Under the pieces are notes generated by a model. It searched no databases. It worked only from the letters and a program-made list of their open reading frames with translations, and was not told the DNA's origin. Below are positions 9,401-18,431 of a stretch of 57,709 nt of DNA, in pieces. The position numbers and the translations under genes were made by a program. Where the stretch lies: positions 81,419 through 139,127 of the forward strand of contig NW_005196020.1 of assembly GCF_000372725.1 (NCBI RefSeq), given 5' to 3'. Positions within the stretch are counted from its first letter, which is position 1. Every line of letters begins with the position of its first letter. Source of the DNA: Emiliania huxleyi CCMP1516 (taxonomy: Eukaryota > Haptophyta > Isochrysidales > Noelaerhabdaceae).

Positions 9401-12400
9401 ACGCGTAGACGACGCCGCCGGACTGCGGTTGCGAGCAGAGAGCGGGGTGAGGCAGCTCCGTGGCCCTCTCCATCTCTCGCCCCGCTGCCGTGAGGCGCTG
9501 CAGGAGGCGGCTAGCTCTACGCGGCGCACCTCGACAGCCGAGCAGCCCGACACGGTCGAGCCGATTATCGAGACCGCACCGCTGTCCGCCGCGTGGACGA
9601 CGCCGCCCACCTGCGGTTGCGAGGAGAGAGGGTGGTGAGACAGCCGCAGCCATTTCTGTCGCTTGCCCAGCTGCCGTGCAGCGCTGCAGGGGTGTGGCTA
9701 GCTCTACGCGGCGCACCCCGTAATCGCCAGTAGCCGAGCAGCCCGACACATCTGAGTCGATGATCGAGACCGCACCGCTGCTAGACGCGTAGACGACGCC
9801 GCCGTCCTGCGGTTGCGAGGAGAGAGCGGGGTGAGGCAGCCGTGGCCCTCTCTACTCTCGCCCCGCTGCCGTGCGGCGCTGCTGGAGTGCGGCTAGCTCT
9901 ACACGGCGCACATAGCCAGCCGAGCAGTCTCTGACCGTCGAGTCGATGATCTCGACGTCGCCTGCGCCGCTCGCGTACACAACGCCGCCGAAGCTCGCAC
10001 TCCCGTTGACGAGGGTCAGCCCCCGCAGGGTGAGGCTGCAGCCGCCCGAGAGGTAAAAGAGCCCGGTCTGTCCCTGGCCGTCGAGCGTCGCGCCCTCGCC
10101 GCTGCTGGCGACGGTCACCTTGATGCTGGAGACGCAGCTGATCTGGCTGCTCAGCTTGAAGTCTGCACTGGGCGGCAAGTAGATTGAGACGTCGTCGCTA
10201 GCGCTCTGGATCAGGGAGCGGAGCTTAGCCTCGCTCGACGCGGCGACAAAGTCCGGGGAGAGCGGCGGCAAAAGCGGAAACGGCGGAGACGACGGAGGGA
10301 GGAGGGCGAGGATGAACGTCTCGTTGCCGTAGGATCCGGAGTCGAGCGTGAACGTATAGCCCGCACCCTTCCACAAGTCGCCGTTCCAGCCGTCGCCGTA
10401 CGAGTCGTTCATGTCGAGCGTACACTCGCCGGGCGGCGCGGACAGGGTGCCAGAGTAGGGGGCCCCTCCACTGCCGATCAACGCGCCGCTGCACGTCAGG
10501 TCCCACGACACCTCGGACGGGTAGCTGCCGCCACCCACAGTGACCTGCAAGTCGATTGAGCCAGACGTGTGGTCTGATGGTGCACATGCCAGCGGGAGCA
10601 GCGCGACGAGAAGAAGCAGCCTCGCGCCGCGCCTTGATCCCTGCGCGAGGCGCCCAGAGGTGCTCCGCCGCACTGAGAGCAGCACGCCGCCGCACGCTCC
10701 AAGCAGCAAAAACAAGGCGGCCAAAAGCTGACCGCGCTGCCGGGCGCGGCCAGGCGCGGAAGAGGAGGTTCCGCTCGTGAAGGGAAAGTGGAACGGGGAG
10801 GGTAGGTCAATGGAGAGCTCGTCGGCCGGTGGGTCCGCGGGCGGCTTGTCGGTCTTGGAGCGCTCGTCGGTGAGCGCGTGGCGAGGCTTCGCGTGCCACG
10901 CACGGGCAGCGCCGCGTGGCTGCCAGTCGGCGCACACACTTGGGACCGAGAAGATATCTGACTCGACCGCGTTCGAGTCGGCGACGGTGCGGACCTCTTC
11001 AGGCCACGCTGGCTCCCCCAGCGTGGCCGTGAGACGAGGGTTGACGGCCCGGCAACGCTGGAGGAAGAGGTCCTTGGTTGGGACTCGAGAAGCGTCCGTC
11101 AATCCGTCGTTCGCCCGCCACTCGCCGCCGGCGTGCATGCTAGCGACGGGCGCGCCGAGGCCAGTCTCGACCAGCTTCCGCACCTCCAGCATCCCAGGCT
11201 TCCCAGCGTCGGCGGGCCGCAACTCGGGCGACGTGTCGTTCACGGGCAAGACGGTGTCGCGTCCCCGAGCGATGATCCCCGATCTGCTGCTGTAGACGGG
11301 ACCGACGAGGTCGATCTCAGGCTCGCCCTTGCGCTCCATGCTGTTGCGCGAGGCCGGGCCGGTCTCCAAGTCGGCCTCGGCCTACTCGCAAACAGGCAAT
11401 CGTTCCGTCAGCGGGTTACAAAGCTCGCACATAGAAACAGCCAGAGGGGCGCTCACCGGCTGCTTCTCGTAAAGGTCCTTGACGGACGCCAGCGGCTCGC
11501 CAATTAGGTGCAACGGCTCGCCCACCGCCTCGCCGATCTTGTCCATCAGTGCTTCCCAGAAGCGCTCCTCGTCGCGTCCGCCCTGAACGGCGCGCGGGCT
11601 GTTAGTCACGAGCTTGCGCGGCGCGGATACTAGCACGCGCGAGCGAGCACGCACCGGGTGGTTGGCGGGCGCGCTGTCCGACGATACGATGGCCACAAAC
11701 GAGCTGGTGTCGATGCCGCCAACCTCGCAGAAGCCGTTAAGCGATGCCGGCGCGATCGGCGTTGTGACTGCGGGAAAGGAAGTCGGGGACTCGTGCCACT
11801 GCGAGGAGAGAAGCGCGGAGGGGGCAGGGTACGAGGAGAGCGCAAACGCGGTTCCGAGGCAGATCAGCGCGAGGATCCCAAAGAGGCGGAGCAAGTTGTA
11901 GGACTTTGACCACGGGAACCGGCCGGCGGCAGAGCCCTCAGGCGTGGTATTCGTGGTCGTCTCGACGTTGGCCGTCGCGCCCTGAACAGGAGGGCGGGAG
12001 ACTGGCGGTTGAGCGGCGAGCGGGGGGGGAGGCTGCATGTATGCAGGCGGCGAGCACCGAGTCTGTGGTCGACGGCGTGGAGCCGCCGGTCACCTTGCCG
12101 GTGCCGCCGAGGATGCCCTCGTTGCCGTCCATTTTGAGCAGGGCCCCGAACCGGTTGTTGCCGCCGACCGGGGCGATGCTCTTGGTGCGGACGATCGGGG
12201 CGGACGCGCCCTTGCGCCCCTTCTTGCGGCGCGGGTTCGACGGGGTGGCCCTGTCGGGGATGCCCTGCGCACGCGCAAGCGGTGGGTGCGTCAATAGTTG
12301 AGGCTCTGCGCGTACAACCGCAGCGTGCGAGGCGCTCACCGCCGGGGCGAGCTTCTCCGCTAGCGGAGACTCCTTGCGCTCGATCTTGCGGAGCGGGGAG

Positions 12401-13753
12401 GGGGTCTTCCACCCGTCGATGACCTGCGCGCGCGTGCCGTGCGGCAGACGAGAGGTCACAGGATCAATGTAAGTGCCCGCCTGTAGGACTCGCGTGTCCC
12501 CGCAATACCCGCGTGTGCTTCTGCTGGTGGAGGTGCTCACCGCCGGGGCGGCCGTCTCCTCTGGAAACTCCTTCCAGTCGGCGTCGCCCTACGCGTCGAA
12601 CGCAGGATGGGGTCACAGAGTGGGTCGGCAGACGCCGGCGCGCACCAGGCGCTCGCCGCCGTGGCGGCGGGCTTCTTCTCCTCCGGAAATTCCTTGATCG
12701 ACGGCAGCGGCGCGCCGCCGGCCTCCGCCGGCTTGAGGGCCGTGGCGACCTCGGTGGCCGGCTTGAGCGCCGGGTTCTTGATGGCGCCGGTCTCGTCAAC
12801 GCAGGCCTCCGCGCCAGACGTTGCCGCAGGGATGTCCTTCTTGAGGGCGCCCTTGACGGCGCCGGTGGGGGCCGTCGGTGGGCCGGTCGGGCGCGTAAAC
12901 TTGGACCAGAAAACGGCGGGCAGGCGCGGCGCGTGGGTGGCGAACATGGCCTTGGCCTTGTCCGAGTCGACCGCGCCCGCGTCGGGCGCCTTTTCCGCGG
13001 CCGGGTCCTTCTTGAGGACGTCCTCCGTGCCAGACTTTGCCACGGGGGTGTCCTTGACACCGCACGCCTGTGGGCGAGGGAAAGTACGCACAGGCTTTCA
13101 GAGACGGGAGAGGGATGATATACGATCCTGGCGAGCGCACGCGCACCTTCGCTCCGAGGAGCGAAGGCGACACCGACTCGGAGATGACTCCGACCTTCGC
13201 GAAGGACTTCATCGGCGAAGACTCGCCCGCGACGTTGCCGCCGCCCGCGTCAATGCCGTCCTTGAGCGGGCTGGGCTCGCTCTCGGGCGGGATGCCGACG
13301 GCCTTGGCGCCGGCCGGATCGTCGACGGTGAACGCCTCGGGCACGGCGTCGAGCGAAACGCCCGCAAAGTGGACGCCGGCGAGCGAGCCGGCGGGCTCGC
13401 CCTCGGACGGGACGTTGCCAGTGCCGGTGTTGGCGGTGCAGGTGCCGCCGGTGCCGGTGTCGATGCCATCCTTGAGCGAGACGGGCTCGGAGGGGATGCC
13501 GACGGCGTTACCTCCGTCAGAGTCGACGACGGCCGTGTTGTCCGCCAGAGACGCCTGTCAGCCACAGAACGCAAGAGGGTCGTCTTGCAGGGAAGGCGCA
13601 GCGTTGCGTGCGTTGCAGCGGTGCGCGTGTGCATACCCCCTCCCTCAGCCACTGCAAATTAACGCACACCTGCTTGTCAGCAAGCGGCGGCGGAGGAGAG
13701 AGCTTGAGCACGAGCTTGTCACCGGCGGCCGGCACCAGCTCGAGTTTGAGCAT
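3305..13753 (-). CDS. giant beta-helix/GCC2-GCC3/multi-TM/TIR receptor-like protein, left paralogue
   Basis: Exons read on the minus strand: 13753-13670, 13554-13147, 13067-12657, 12588-12541, 12480-12340, 12264-12058, 11981-11655, 11582-11457, 11381-9912, seven beta-helix exons (9806-8516), 8407-5435, 5355-4915, 4758-4442, 4370-4196, 4116-4021, 3889-3770, then an exon from 3690. About 2,700 residues. Domain order: low-complexity N-terminus, anchor LFGILALICLG (exon 7), two hydrophobic stretches and a DSYGDGWNG domain in exon 9, beta-helix coils, Cys-rich GCC2/GCC3 repeats, KVKILFGFYQ-like multi-pass membrane region (here KFKILFGFYQ), TIR domain (TWHLFLSHIW, FLDVDDLKDIG, YFRSKNCLREI). The ATG is supported by a one-base indel between paralogues just upstream of it. 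The C-terminus is truncated relative to the plus-strand copy: TGA at 3568-3570, unless a splice from 3592 to 3490 joins the final exon 3490-3305. Role as a surface sensor is inferred. Confidence 0.75.
3568..4442 (-). other. TIR-coding region of the left receptor
   Basis: Encodes TWHLFLSHIW, then STGQDAVAVIKNELK, FLDVDDLKDIGSLENYV, VMLFFLSRGYFRSK and NCLREIRTSLEK. This matches the protist TIR family, with the BB-loop-like FLDVDDL segment and the conserved Glu of NCLRE, which aligns with the catalytic Glu of plant TIRs (inference). The donor after RSK at 4195 is GC. An extra intron, 3890-4020, splits the domain after GTLQ; the right copy lacks it. Confidence 0.75.
3890..4020 (-). other. left-specific GC-AG intron (131 nt)
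   Basis: Splits GTLQ from ELRAQCPE. The donor is CTGCAG|GCGCTC and the acceptor GACTGCAG|GAGTTG. In the right paralogue the same place (about 36231-36233) reads GGGACGCTCCAGGCGCTGCG without interruption. Confidence 0.7.
4759..4914 (-). other. left-specific GT-AG intron (156 nt)
   Basis: Interrupts the membrane segment between NILAV and ATSLVLLLL, with donor GCCGTG|GTGCGC and acceptor CACTGCAG|GCCACC. The right paralogue reads NVLAVATSLVLLLL without an intron (around 35433-35460). Confidence 0.75.
5383..5412. repeat. homopolymer T/G tract in a receptor intron
   Basis: T9 followed by about 18 G on the plus strand, inside the intron between the Cys-rich exon and the next membrane exon of the left receptor. 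It is absent from the right copy and is a likely site of sequencing-length error. Confidence 0.8.
5435..8407 (-). CDS. large Cys-rich plus membrane exon of left receptor (991 codons)
   Basis: This single exon begins in the last beta-helix coils (RGGVVYALSSDSLSIAG), runs through about a dozen GCC2/GCC3-type repeats (for example CPPGTFADQLNATSCTDCP), a CKPCPPNAECSDD junction, and the first membrane helices (AAGRMAGTALGLCVAFGL, FKILFGFYQVCLVLS, IGVIALLLFAGIVL). It ends WSCQ before a GT donor at 5434. Such repeats occur in ephrin-receptor and TNFR-like extracellular stalks. The right-hand counterpart is 164 codons longer. Confidence 0.8.
8516..9806 (-). repeat. tandem array of seven one-coil beta-helix exons
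   Basis: Exons at 9806-9717, 9610-9530, 9422-9267 (two coils), 9160-9080, 8973-8890, 8783-8703 and 8596-8516. All are in phase 0 and encode variants of GGVVYAxxSGAVSIIGSTVSGCSA. The introns between them (about 105-190 nt) are nearly identical, starting GTGCGCCGCGTAGAGCTAGC and ending CTCGCAACCGCAG. The repeating unit is therefore exon plus intron, spread by tandem duplication. The right paralogue keeps only one such exon (31282-31359). Confidence 0.85.
9912..11381 (-). CDS. exon 9 of left receptor: anchor, GDGWNG domain, beta-helix start
   Basis: A 490-codon exon. It holds the hydrophobic stretches LLAALFLLLGACGGVLLSV and LLLLVALLPLACAPS, a domain with VSWDLTCSGALIGSGGAPY and MNDSYGDGWNGDLW (the GDGWNG motif is common in secreted protist proteins), and the start of a pectin-lyase-like helix (LTLRGLTLVNG). 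It ends DCSAGY before a GTGCGCC donor. Confidence 0.75.
11457..13753 (-). CDS. exons 1-8 of left receptor: low-complexity N-terminus and first anchor
   Basis: Eight short exons with donors of the GTGAGC/GTGCGC type, plus one GC donor (ACGGCG|GCGAGC at 12656). The product starts MLKLELVPAAGDKLVLKLSP. It continues with Asp/Gly/Pro-rich repeats (LKDGIDTGTGG, LKDGIDAGGG), a Lys/Ala/Pro-rich stretch, a basic NPRRKKGRKG segment and a membrane anchor in exon 7. No known domain was recognised. The same exon structure is present in the right copy, with identical lengths for exons 1, 2, 4, 5, 6 and 8. Confidence 0.7.
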
Positions 13754-14314
13754 GTGATCGAATGAATTCCTGCAGAGAGTCAAGAAGCGGTTGAAGGTGG
13801 TGTCCCCGATGGTAGGTGCAGGCCAGCGCTCGAGTGGCCCTCGCGGCTGCGGACACAGAGTCTTGGCACTCTCTAGATGTAGCAGAGATGCGAGGCGGTG
13901 CGAGTACCCGCGTAAGAGAGGGAGGGCGGTCGGACGGGTTCGCGCGGGACAAGGGTGTGGAATGGGCAGCAGCGGACGCGTCTCGCGACCTCCTCGATGG
14001 CAGCGGCTGTACCTGCGAGCGGGAGTAGGCAGGCGGTGCGAGGCCGAGGGGGGTACAGCCGCTCGCGCCGCGAGCGAGGGCGCATCGCGTGGTAGGGGTG
14101 GTGAGGGGGCGGCGGGTTCCGTGAGCAATAGGCGTCGCGGGGGTCTAGGTGTGCAGCTCGCGGCGGCATAGTCGGGCGCAATGCGGCGCGGCAAGCGCGA
14201 GCGGACGAGGAGAGTGCTGGCTTTGCCTTACGACTCGCTCTCCGCGTAGAGCGTTCACGCAGAGAGAGCGAAAGAATTTTAGCCGGAAGATCTTCGAGTC
14301 ACCGTTCACAGTTG

Positions 14315-14350
<36 letters not shown>

Positions 14351-14610
14351 TCTCTCTCTCTCTCTTCACAGTTGTGCGGTGAATGGCGCGTAACGCCACA
14401 GCCCGAGCCCGAAGGGCGAAGGAGAATCCCACCCCTATCCAACAAAAGTATTCCGTAGCTCGATCGAGGGGAGATCTGAGAGAGAGAGAGAGATTTTAGC
14501 TCCCCCCGTCCCCCCTACCCGGTTGCACTCGTGCGACGTAGCGGGGGGCCACGACTACGTTTACGAAAACATAAGTATTCCCCCGAGGTGTGAGTTTGGC
14601 CCCCCAGTTA
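13754..14610. promoter_or_regulatory. upstream region of left receptor, shared with the right copy
   Basis: About 850 bases upstream of the start codon are conserved in inverted orientation at 26545-27340. This region should contain the promoter and 5' UTR. CTCTGCAG just before GAATTCATTCGATC could be a 3' splice site of a 5' UTR intron. Open frames here do not stay aligned between the copies, so I do not call a gene. Confidence 0.4.
14305..14378. repeat. (GA)n(TC)n palindrome flanked by 14-bp direct repeats
   Basis: TTCACAGTTGTGCG occurs at 14305-14318 and again at 14365-14378, with (AG)15 and then (TC)8 between them. The right arm has one copy of the motif and no insertion (near 26774-26790). 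The insert is thus specific to the left arm and has a duplicated flank. Confidence 0.75.
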
Positions 14611-14670
14611 GGACCGGTTATTCTCAGGGGGAGGGAGGGGGGGGGGGGGGGCAAGCGAGAGACGAGTCAA

Positions 14671-14888
<218 letters not shown>

Positions 14889-14899
14889 TGTTGTCATAG

Positions 14900-15092
14900 A
14901 GCCGTAGTGTTCACACTGTGGTGTGCTGAGGCCTGAGCTGCTGGGATCCGGTCCACGACACAAGATATTTCGTTGCTGCATACCGCAACGTTCCCGCATA
15001 TACGTAGAGTGTTTAGAGTTTACAAAAACTGTTTGTATAGACTTTTTTGGCAAGTAAGAACCCTGCACACCCACATATAATTTGGGGGGCTC
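14900..15092. other. intergenic, nothing recognised
   Basis: The stretch after the GT tract is AT-richer. It probably includes the 3' flank of the EEP gene, whose stop is at 15093. No gene, RNA or repeat was identified. Confidence 0.5.
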
Positions 15093-16001
15093 TCACTCGC
15101 CGCTCGCGGCCTCCCCCAGCTGCAAGTCGACCACGAGCGGGAGGTGGTCCGAGACGAGCACCTCGCCGTGCACCCTGGCGGCCTCCATCGTGATGGTGGC
15201 GCCCGGCGGCGCGGTCTTCGCGGTGCCCGGCGCGCCGCCGCCGCGCAGCCAGCCGTAGTCTACCCGGTACAGCGGCTCCCTTGCGGGGGCGGTCAGCTGC
15301 ACCTCCGACCCGGAGGCGACGGCGACGTCCTCAAACTTCGCGTCTCGCAGGATGGAGAGGTCGCCGTGCTGCGGCAGCTGCCACTTCCTCTCCCGCGCGC
15401 GCTCCTCGAGCCGTCGCCACGCGCCGTCGCTGTAGTCGGAGCGAGTCAGCGCGTTCAGGTCGCCCATGAGCAGCAGGGCACCGTCGCCGGCCTCTCGCAC
15501 GATGTGCCGCAGCTGCGTCCTCCGCTGGGCGACGTCCATGTGGTCCAGATGCGTCACCGCCACACCGAGCGGCCGAAGGCCAGAAGGCAACTCCACGTCT
15601 GTGATCAGAAGGCCGCGCACGATGCGATGCGCCTCATTCTCCTTTGCGATCTCGCCGTTGAACTTGCGGGTGCCGGCGGGGAATCGGAACTCGGTCCCTC
15701 CCTCGAGATGGACCGCCTTTCGCCGGGACAGCGGATAGCGCGAGAGGATGGCGTTCCCATAGGTGCCGCGCACGTGGCCAAAAAACTCGACAAACGGCAG
15801 CGAGAGTGCGGTCGACACGGACTCCAGGCACCCAGGCATGTGAGCGACATCCACCTCGTTCAGCGTGACAAGGTCCGGGTGGAGAGCCGAGAGAGCAGCG
15901 CCCACCGCGCCGACGGTGGAGGAGCCGGCCGCCGAGGTGGAGGAGCCGGCCGCGACGTTGGCGAAGCGGTGGACGTTCAGGTGGATGACGCGGAGGAGCA
16001 T
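15093..16001 (-). CDS. endonuclease/exonuclease/phosphatase (EEP) family protein
   Basis: An intronless frame of 302 codons. The EEP superfamily motifs appear in order: LNVHRF near the start, a metal-binding LNEVD at about residue 50, GNAILSRYPL at about 100, THLDHMD at about 155, LLMGDLNAL at about 180, a substrate-site VDYGWL at about 255 and SDHLPLVVDL near the C-terminus. The family includes metal-dependent phosphodiesterases acting on nucleic acids, mRNA caps/tails, lipids or phosphoinositides; the substrate cannot be told from sequence. No signal peptide or membrane segment is visible, so it is probably soluble. The ATG at 16001 directly precedes the first conserved strand (MLLRVIHLNVHRF), which supports the start. 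It lies in the spacer between the receptor arms. Confidence 0.88.
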   Translation of the reverse strand: MLLRVIHLNVHRFANVAAGSSTSAAGSSTVGAVGAALSALHPDLVTLNEVDVAHMPGCLESVSTALSLPFVEFFGHVRGTYGNAILSRYPLSRRKAVHLEGGTEFRFPAGTRKFNGEIAKENEAHRIVRGLLITDVELPSGLRPLGVAVTHLDHMDVAQRRTQLRHIVREAGDGALLLMGDLNALTRSDYSDGAWRRLEERARERKWQLPQHGDLSILRDAKFEDVAVASGSEVQLTAPAREPLYRVDYGWLRGGGAPGTAKTAPPGATITMEAARVHGEVLVSDHLPLVVDLQLGEAASGE

Positions 16002-16165
16002 ATGTTTGCCACTCCTGTCTGCTATGGCCGCAACCGCTTTGCGAGGTGTGCAGAGGCACGTAGTGATGCAAGGGAGGCACGTAGTGGCGATGGCGGCGGC
16101 CTGCTTGGCGATTCCAACTATACTGGACGGACTGGCACTAACACAGGCGAAAGAAAGACCGAACG

Positions 16166-16305
16166 GCGGTGTGGGATAAAACGCATTTTTTTACTCACAT
16201 ATGGCAGGGACCCAGATATATCCACTCGCAATCCAGTATATGTGTGTGGAGGGCAGCTCGGTTTTTGAAACAATTCCTTGTGGAAAGAGGGACTCCAGGG
16301 GTAAC
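16166..16305. repeat. direct repeat unit A, copy 1
   Basis: About 135 bases (TTTTTTACTCACATAT ... GAGGGACTCCAGGGGTAACTAC) recurring at 17727-17866. The second copy is interrupted by MITE copy 2 at GGGGTA, so this copy approximates the empty site. Confidence 0.8.
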
Positions 16306-16429
16306 TACTATCGCTTGCGGCAACACGCTGCCACGCGCCCGCGAGACGGTTCTGGGCGTGGAGGGCGGGGACAGGGGTGGGAGGGTGGGACGGTGGGATC
16401 CGCGGACGGGGACCGGGACGGTTGAGGCT

Positions 16430-16768
16430 GTCAAGGGCCAGTACACGGACGCAGAGGGGAAGTGCCATGTGGAGGCGTTGCTCTTCGAGGAGTTCGGCGC
16501 AATGAGCGCGGGGGTGGAGGAGCTGCTGATGCGGGTGGCTGAGGTGGCGGGCCGGAAGCTCACGTGGTGGCAGTACGACCAGACGTCGTGGTCGGCGCGC
16601 GAATGGATGCCGTTTGCGCTGCAGCGACTGTCGGTGCAGCTCTGGGTGGCGCTCGCGGACGAGGCACAGCGCGCCATTGGTGCGGCGTCGCGCGACCGCG
16701 AGGGACCGCGGGGGAATGCTAGTGGGATGGGGGGCTCTGAGGGGAAGGGAGCGGGGGGCGCCCAGTAG
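16430..16768 (+). pseudogene. retroelement C-terminal fragment
   Basis: Reads HVEALLFEEFGAMSAGVEELL and then WWQYDQTSWSAREWMPFALQ, with ALQRLSVQLWVALADEAQ near the end. The segment at 50306-50520 reads HVQLLLFESFGGFGKGVGE followed by similar helices. Both resemble the C-terminal part that follows reverse transcriptase in some eukaryotic retroelements (PLxVETxGG motif). No start or RT core is present, so I treat it as a truncated fragment. Confidence 0.5.
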
Positions 16769-16848
16769 GGCGCCGGCACCCCAGCGTAGAGGGCGTCGTG
16801 TAGCCCTCCTTTTGGTATAACAAAACTACTATTGGTGACCAAGCAGCC

Positions 16849-17120
16849 TCAACTATCGTCGCTGTCGCTGAGGACGTCCTCCTCAAACTGCTGCTGCGGC
16901 ACCTCGGTGCTGGGGCCGGCTGCACCGGCACCGGCGGCAGCAGCGGCCGGCAACACTCCCCCGAGGGGTGGCGCTTGGACTGGGGCGGCCGATGCGGCGG
17001 CAAGCGTGTCGCGCGCGCCGCCGTCCACGCCACCGGCTGCCGCCGGCGGGCTGGGTGCGCACGGTGGCACCCGCGGCCCAGGGAGCGCCGCCACGTTGCT
17101 TTCTCGCGCCTGGGTTAGAT
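16849..17120 (-). pseudogene. duplicated C-terminal exon of the GON4L-like gene
   Basis: Nearly identical to 18432-18695 (VPQQQFEEDVLSDSDDS and stop). It is orphaned: the upstream coding sequence continues only from the copy next to the gap. It is part of a tandem duplication with a period of about 1.57 kb, together with direct repeat A. Confidence 0.7.
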
Positions 17121-17726
17121 CGGGAAGTCGGTGCTCTGAGCGACTCTGAGCGCCGGGGCCCCGTTTCCGCACTGCGGCGCGGCGCACGGTGCACCACACC
17201 AAACCGGGCGCTAGGAGAGGTGAACTGAAGGCTGAGACAACGGAGCCCGACCCTGAGTGGGCGCCCGCGCGCCCCCACACAAGCCTTTGTCCTTCGGCCC
17301 ACTCCAGCGATCTTCCGTGGTGACCGCGAATAACCCGAGGATCGAATCAATTCCCACCCCACCCAACCCCCTTTTAGGGACACCAGTGCGCATCTCATCC
17401 CGAAAAGGAAAGAAGGGGGGGTGGGGGGGGGGAGAGATCAGAGAGCCAGAGGGTAGGGAGTACCCCCGACGGACGCGAGTCGGGGGGAAAGCGAGACGAG
17501 AGATTTAAGGCGAACTTCATCGCCCGTCCAGGAGCCCCCCGCATTTTAGGTATAGCGACCCCAGGTTAAGAGCTACAAGGCTTCCCGACAGGGCAAGGAA
17601 CCTCCAGCGCGCAGGCGGGGCCCACGGTAGCCTCGTGCAGTACGCGGGATACCGAGAGCCGGGGGAGAGGCGCGCCACGCCAAGGGGGACGATCGACGGG
17701 AGGGGGAGAGTGCGTCTTTCGCAGGA
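17121..17726. other. intergenic stretch with no recognised gene
   Basis: GC-rich with purine runs (17410-17435) and several short open frames on both strands, none resembling a known protein. It may be the remainder of the tandemly duplicated unit. Confidence 0.4.
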
Positions 17727-17866
17727 CGTAAAACGCAATTTTTTTACTCACATATCAGGACCCAGAATATACATGTATCCACTCAACCCACTATATATCC
17801 AGTGTATATGGAGGGGAGCTCGGGTTTCGAAACAATTCCTTGTGGAAAGAGGGACTCCAGGGGTAG
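17727..17866. repeat. direct repeat unit A, copy 2
   Basis: Matches 16166-16305 with small differences (for example ACATATCAGGACCCAG for ACATATGGCAGGGACCC) and ends at the MITE insertion point. Confidence 0.8.
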
Positions 17867-18232
17867 AGCTGTCAAACGTTAACTTTGGGCCTAACAGTTG
17901 CACTATTGTTGGCTGAAAATCCTCAACGTTGTTCAAGTGTTCTCCCGAGCCCAAGCTGTTACTGTTTGTTACTGTTGTTACTGTTGTTCAGTGGTCAGCA
18001 AGCAGAAAATGCTAAAAAACCCGGGTAAAACCCGAAAATACCTGGGTTTTTCCAGGTATTTTCGGGTATTACCCGCACTGGACGCTGGAGATCGTCGTGG
18101 GTCACTGCCAGGCCTTCCTTATTGTTGTTCAGCTGGCCTAACGTTAGCTACTGTTGTTGGGGAGCCCCACTGTTGTTCTGTTGTTACTGTTAACACTAGC
18201 AACACTGTTCAGCTCTTAACGTTTGACAGCTC
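17866..18232 (-). mobile_element. MITE copy 2, TA target duplication
   Basis: A 367-bp copy of the element at 542-907, in opposite orientation, flanked by TA at 17864-17865 and 18233-18234. Both terminal repeats are intact. The copies differ by a few substitutions and short indels, indicating recent activity. Confidence 0.85.
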
Positions 18233-18431
18233 TACTCTATCCAGGGGTAACTACTGTTGGTGAAATATGGGAATCTAGCCCAAGGTCGGAGAGTCGTGTC
18301 ATAGAGAGGAGAGAGTGTGGAGATGTTTTGTGCGGGATCAGGCCCGAGTCCCTAGTGTCGCCGGAGCAGGTAGCTCCCTTTTTCGTAAAACTGAACAGTT
18401 TTTTTTAACTACTGTTGGTGACCAAGCAGCC

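Larger units (their letters stand above)
3240..14610. repeat. left arm of large inverted repeat
   Basis: This arm is homologous in inverted orientation to about 26540-37270. Homology covers about 850 bases of upstream DNA and the whole receptor gene. The inner boundary is sharp: CCCAGTTAG near 14605 mirrors CTAACTGGG at 26543. The outer edge is near the stop codons (3305 and 37266). The arms have diverged by substitutions, exon-copy number, introns and microsatellites, so this is an old duplication and not an assembly echo. Confidence 0.85.
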
